A DNA stretch of 64,000 nucleotides, taken from contig CM048557.1 of the NCBI GenBank assembly GCA_026413225.1, forward strand, positions 16,222,871 to 16,286,870. The letters run 5' to 3'. Source of the stretch: Otis tarda (Eukaryota > Chordata > Aves > Otidiformes > Otididae). The notes beneath the pieces are model-generated. The model was not told the DNA's origin and ran no database searches. It saw nothing but the letters and a program-made list of their open reading frames with translations. Position 1 is the first letter of the stretch, and each line of letters begins with the position of its first letter. Shown in pieces: positions 54,501-59,899 of this stretch. A program made the translations under genes and the position numbers.

Positions 54501-57500
54501 AGTGGACTTTTAAGTTCTGTACTTAAACAGAACTTTAACATGCATTAAATTAAACTTTGCTATAAGTATTACTTGTGATTCAGACAAGTTCACATTCAAT
54601 GGAATTATATTATAAGTACTTATAATACTGGTTTTGCTGAGTAAAAATTCTGTTTTACAATTTTTAACAGCCTGGTACTGTTTGGATTTCAAACTGCATC
54701 AGATATGAGTGCACTAACACAGCAATAGGACCAGTTCTGATTTCCTCTTCAGTTGGCTGCCCACCCTTTAATGAAACTGAATGTGTGAAGGTCAGTGTTA
54801 AATACATTGTTTGCATTCTAGCTATGATTTGTTTGCATGAAAACATTAACAATGACAAAGGACATTTTTACCTCAAGAAGGGAGAAATTATAAATTCTTG
54901 CAATGCCTGGATTTTTGCCCATTTGAAGGTGAAAAGCTCTAACTATACACGCATAGTGTGCCACCAAACTGCCCAGTTACACAGTGAAAGAGACCTTTTC
55001 TTATACTTAGATTTTTTTTTTTTTTTTTTTTTTGTAGAGGCTTGTAATTTCAAACTAGTCCTCATACAGCTGTCTGGACTTGGATGCTTTTCTGCGTTGG
55101 ACTTCTCCTTTCTAACTGATTTTCTGCTTATAGCAATTTGATTCATAACAGTGGTCAAAAATATTGAAGAAAAGGAAAGATTGAATATCAGGAAAGTCTT
55201 TCCTACAGTGAGACGTAAGGTTTTTTGGACTAGTTTTGCTGGAGAAGCAAAAGCTCTGTTTGCATTTGCAAAATGAGATTAGACTAAGTGCCAGGAAATG
55301 TATGCAAGGAGCAATCTCATATTGCTCTCTGTAATTCCACATTTACATGTGGATGAGAGGATATAAGAAAGATGGAAACAAACTCTTTATCAGGGCCTGT
55401 TGCGACAGGACAAGGGGTAATGGTTTTAAACAAAAAGAGGGTAGATTTAGATTAGATATAAGGAAGAAATTTTTTACAATGAGGATAGTGAAACTCTGGA
55501 ACAGGTTGCCCAGAAAGGTGGTGGAGGCCCCATCCCTGGAAACATTCAAGGCCAGGTTGGACAGGGCTCTGACCAACCTGATCTGGTTGGAGACATCCCT
55601 GCTTCTTGCAGGGGGGTTGGACTAGATGACCTTTAAAGGTCCCTTCCAACCCTAATGATTCTATGATTGTGTGATACTTTCTTTAATGAATGATGGTATG
55701 CAAGCAGAGAACAGTCCTAAAGGAACTAGATGGCTGGAGTTCTTCCTTGCAGATAGCAATGGATTGGTTCTTGAGAGAGTCTCAGTTACACAGCTGGTGA
55801 AAGGCCTTTTGCTGTTGTAGGCAAACTAAAAAAGTTAAAGCAGAGAGATAGATCATCATAGTTTGAGATACCGAGGTGGGCATCAAAAATTGAACTCTCC
55901 TTCAAGGTAATACTGAGAGAGCCTTTTAAAAAACTGCAACTATTCTTCCCACAGTACTCTGTGAAATGCTTCATGCTGCAGCACTGAAGACAGCCATGAC
56001 TCTGCACGGTAGAGAGTGGGTGGCTTCTTACTTAGATGAGATTTCTTCCTGCTTTGATTTTAGAATAAATTTTTTGTGATTGTCAGTATAGCCTCCAGAA
56101 GATGTCAGGGGTTTACTCTAAGCAACAGATGATGGAGTTAGATTTAACACAGTCTTTCCCTCTCCAAACGTGGCATTTTGATAGCTGATGATGTATAGTG
56201 GTTTTCAGTGACAACCACTTACTACTCACTTTTGTTAGAACAATGTTAAATCATTTACGGCCAAACCATCCATTCAGCAAGAGTGCTGCATTTGCCTGAA
56301 TAACCTTGCAGAGCTTTATCTGGAAGGTATTTCTAATACTGCAGATATATGGGAATGAATGTTTGAAAAAAATAAGTTCTTTCCTCTTTATTTCTCTCAT
56401 GGTCAGGTTGGAGGCCATATTGTACCATTCTTAGAAGGATGCTGCAAAACATGTAAGTGATTAGTGACACTTCCTGCCTTACAAATTTGTCTGATTTGTT
56501 TTTACCTAAGAAATAAGGTTGATTTACTGATCTCAAAGGCTGTGCTTTTCCCAGTTTTACTTGTGTGAATACCAGTGAAACTAGTAGAGTTAAATCAGAA
56601 GAAAGTAGTTTAACATTGAAGGATTTACTCCACTGATAGTGATTGTGGCTGACCAAGTGCAGCTGAAATTGCTGCCTTGAGGATTTTGTAGTTCTCATGT
56701 AAAACTCCTAAAAACATTTGTTACTGCATTTAGTATAATAAAACATATTTTCATCTATATTCATATCTTCATAGTTTGTAAAAGTGAAGATTGATTTGTA
56801 AGTCAGTGCTGTAAATAATTAACTGATTGTAATATAGCCTTAGATTCCATTAATAGACATAGTTCAGAAGCTTTCAGGCAATATCTTTTAAAAGAACTTG
56901 CAATTTAAAAATTCTCCCTTAATTGATTACCAAGATATGTTTTGGTATTTATGAGACTTAATAAAGGTTCTCTGTAAAAAAAAACCAAACAAACCTGGAC
57001 AGAATAGGTTCCGAATATGCTAATTCTTAATATAAATTGAGAGCTAAGTACATTTTTTTCTTAACACACTGGTACATAGCTGAAACATTTTGGCTGATTT
57101 CGTGACAAATTTAGCCTGAGGCAGACATCTACCCTGAAGAATCTAAGCTCAAATACTTGATGTTGGCAATGTTATAAGCAATTGAAAAGGACTTTTTGTA
57201 CTGGGCAGTATGAGATTATCTTTTAAAAGGTGCAAAGATCTCACTTCATTTACATAAGTGGCTGGAATAGTCACCTAAAAGCTAAAGATAGTAGGAGATA
57301 AAGTGTGGGAGAGAGCTGGAGAAAAATGCAGGTATTTCCTGCTGGGTGGGATGGGACTTGAACAATCTCAACTACAAGATACAGTACTATGTGCAGTTAC
57401 TGCAGTGGCATATATGTTGCCAACTGGGAGCTACCTTTTGATGTTAGTCATTATGTATTACATTTTGTAGTACAAAGGTTATTGAAACTGTGGAAGATTT

Positions 57501-59867
57501 ATCTGCTTTTTCTCCTCTCTTGATCACTGTAAGAGAATGGAAATATCTTCACATTTTTTCACTCTGATGGACCTGTGTTTGTCCTAGTTCTGCAGCCGAT
57601 TCTTTGTAGGCTCTTAGTTTTTGATTATCTGACATTACCCTTCAGTGCCTTAGCAGCCATATAAGCCAGCTTCTGAACAAACAATTTATAAAGACCGCTA
57701 AAAATCCATTAAGCTACTTTTCAGCAAGGCAGATCTTGCTACTATACTTAGAGAAATATCATAACTGCACTCTTAAATAATTAAGACAAAAATAAGTTAC
57801 TAATCTTGACATGCATCACAAAGTAAAACTAAACTCTTGAAAAATCCAGTGACTTCTGAGATGCATTTATGAGTAAATTCATACAGTTTTGATTTCACAC
57901 TTGTTTATAGACAACCTAGTACCTCTATGAATCATGTAGTTCATTCTGACAATTAGTCATTTGTAACTGTGTGAGACATTTTATGGGAAGGGTTATCAGG
58001 TTGTTCTTTTCTTTTGAAGTACTTTACCATTAGGCACTATTGTTACTTTTGATTTCAGTTTTAAGTGATATTTGAAAATTAAGTTCTAGGAATTCCATCA
58101 AAACATAGAATTTTTATAAACGCTGCTCAGAGGAAATTATACTATTTCTTTCTTGTAGCCCCAAAGGACAACTTAAATTTAGGGTACCAGATTGTCTTGA
58201 TTATACCAGTGCAGATCAGATCCTTCCTGGTTTTGACATTAGGCTTAGCAATGCAAATAGTACGTAGACATGGTCCGAAGCTGCTGGCACAGTGATCCCT
58301 GCTTGGGCAGGGAGGTGGGACTCGATGACCTCTAGATGTCCCTTCCAACCTCAGCTATTCTGTGATCCTGTAATAATACAGACATTTTAATGTTGAATTC
58401 TTTTCTCAAATATGCTGAAATCTAATAATTCCAGAATGTTTCATACTGATAGGGAATCCTCTGTAACATGTACTCTGTTCAATACGTAATATTCCTACCA
58501 GGTTCTTCAGTGTCAATGCTCCTCCCATTCCCCGTTAGCCCAGTCACTCCTACGGCCTATGCTAGCTGTAACACAGGTACATTTTCCGGGAAATAAGTAG
58601 GACCAACCCAAACAGCATCATTGTTGATTTCCAACAATGTACTCCCTGATAGGAGCATCAGGCCTCATGTTACCCAATTGTGCCAAAAGCTGCAGTGTAG
58701 TATAACTGTTCATGGTTCAGAGAGGCTCACATTTTGCTTTTGTTTTGTTTTTCATTTTGCACTGTGTGGGCGGTGCATTGTTGTTAGCCAACAATGTACT
58801 GTTGTTAGTAGTCACTTGCATAGTCTTTAGCTTGCTGCATGTGTAAAATTGCTGTGTTTAAAAATGTAAGCTAATTCAATTATGTTTACAGTGTTGTAGA
58901 ACAGAGACTAATTGCTTTGCTTGTTAAAGCTTATTATATAAACAACATTTTTGCAAATGATGTATAGCTTTGCTTCCAGTGGCACACACAGTAGAAGCAG
59001 GTCATTTCTTTCCCATCCATAGTTAAGACAGTATACTGAAAATAGTAAGCCTGTGTTAACTCCATGAAAATTGGAGATTGTCTTCGTGCTTTTTAGGAGA
59101 GCATGATAATTTTTTTAATTGTAACATGATATAAATGCAATTGTTTTGCTATTTATTTTGTGAAAACATCTCTCTATTTCTGTAAGAGAAATGATGTGTT
59201 GACTGTAATTTTGTACATCACTGAGTGATACATCCTTCATTATATTATACTCATGACTCTAGGATTCCTACACTAAGATCTATATTTCTCTTTCATATTG
59301 ACATCACTTTAAATGACAAAGGTGTCATGAGTCAACCCAAAAACTAAGGAAGGATTTTTGATGATACAGACTGTGAAAAAGAATCTCATTATAACAAGAC
59401 ACATACAAGATACTCACATGTTTAGTAAGGTTGTTTGTGGAAAAGTATATTATGTTGTAGAGCTCACTAAAAGCCACTGAATGTTACAGTACATGCACAG
59501 AAATACATTTTATATTTATTTCTCTATGAGATATGATATACTTTGACTATAGCCTGGATGAAGTCTTAGCCACAGCTGCACTGAATTCTCCATCCTACAG
59601 ACCACGTATAATGTAAAAGAAGAATGGACATGAATAAGACTATAAGAAACATGCAGTAATGGTGAGTTTTTTATTTTCAAAAACAATTTAGTTTTTTCTT
59701 CAATTCTCAATTGACTTTTTCCCTAAGCAAATATTATTCAATTATAGTCGCGCAGTAGCCAGCCTTTTTTTATTGTAGATGTTTATTTGCTTCCAGGAAG
59801 ATTCATTGCTGTCCTTTCTTTCATGTTCCAGAAACCTCTGCTATGTCTAGAAAAGCAGGCTTTTATG

Positions 59868-59899
<32 letters not shown>

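Larger units (their letters stand above)
45962..56406 (+). other. OTOG: Short introns between exons 20 and 31
   Basis: The introns between the exons listed in this span are 370 to 1,620 bases long and AT-rich. The only repeats recognised are the CR1 tail at 55357-55668 and the T run at 55012-55033, both in the intron before exon 31. No RNA gene or extra exon was seen. Confidence 0.5.
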
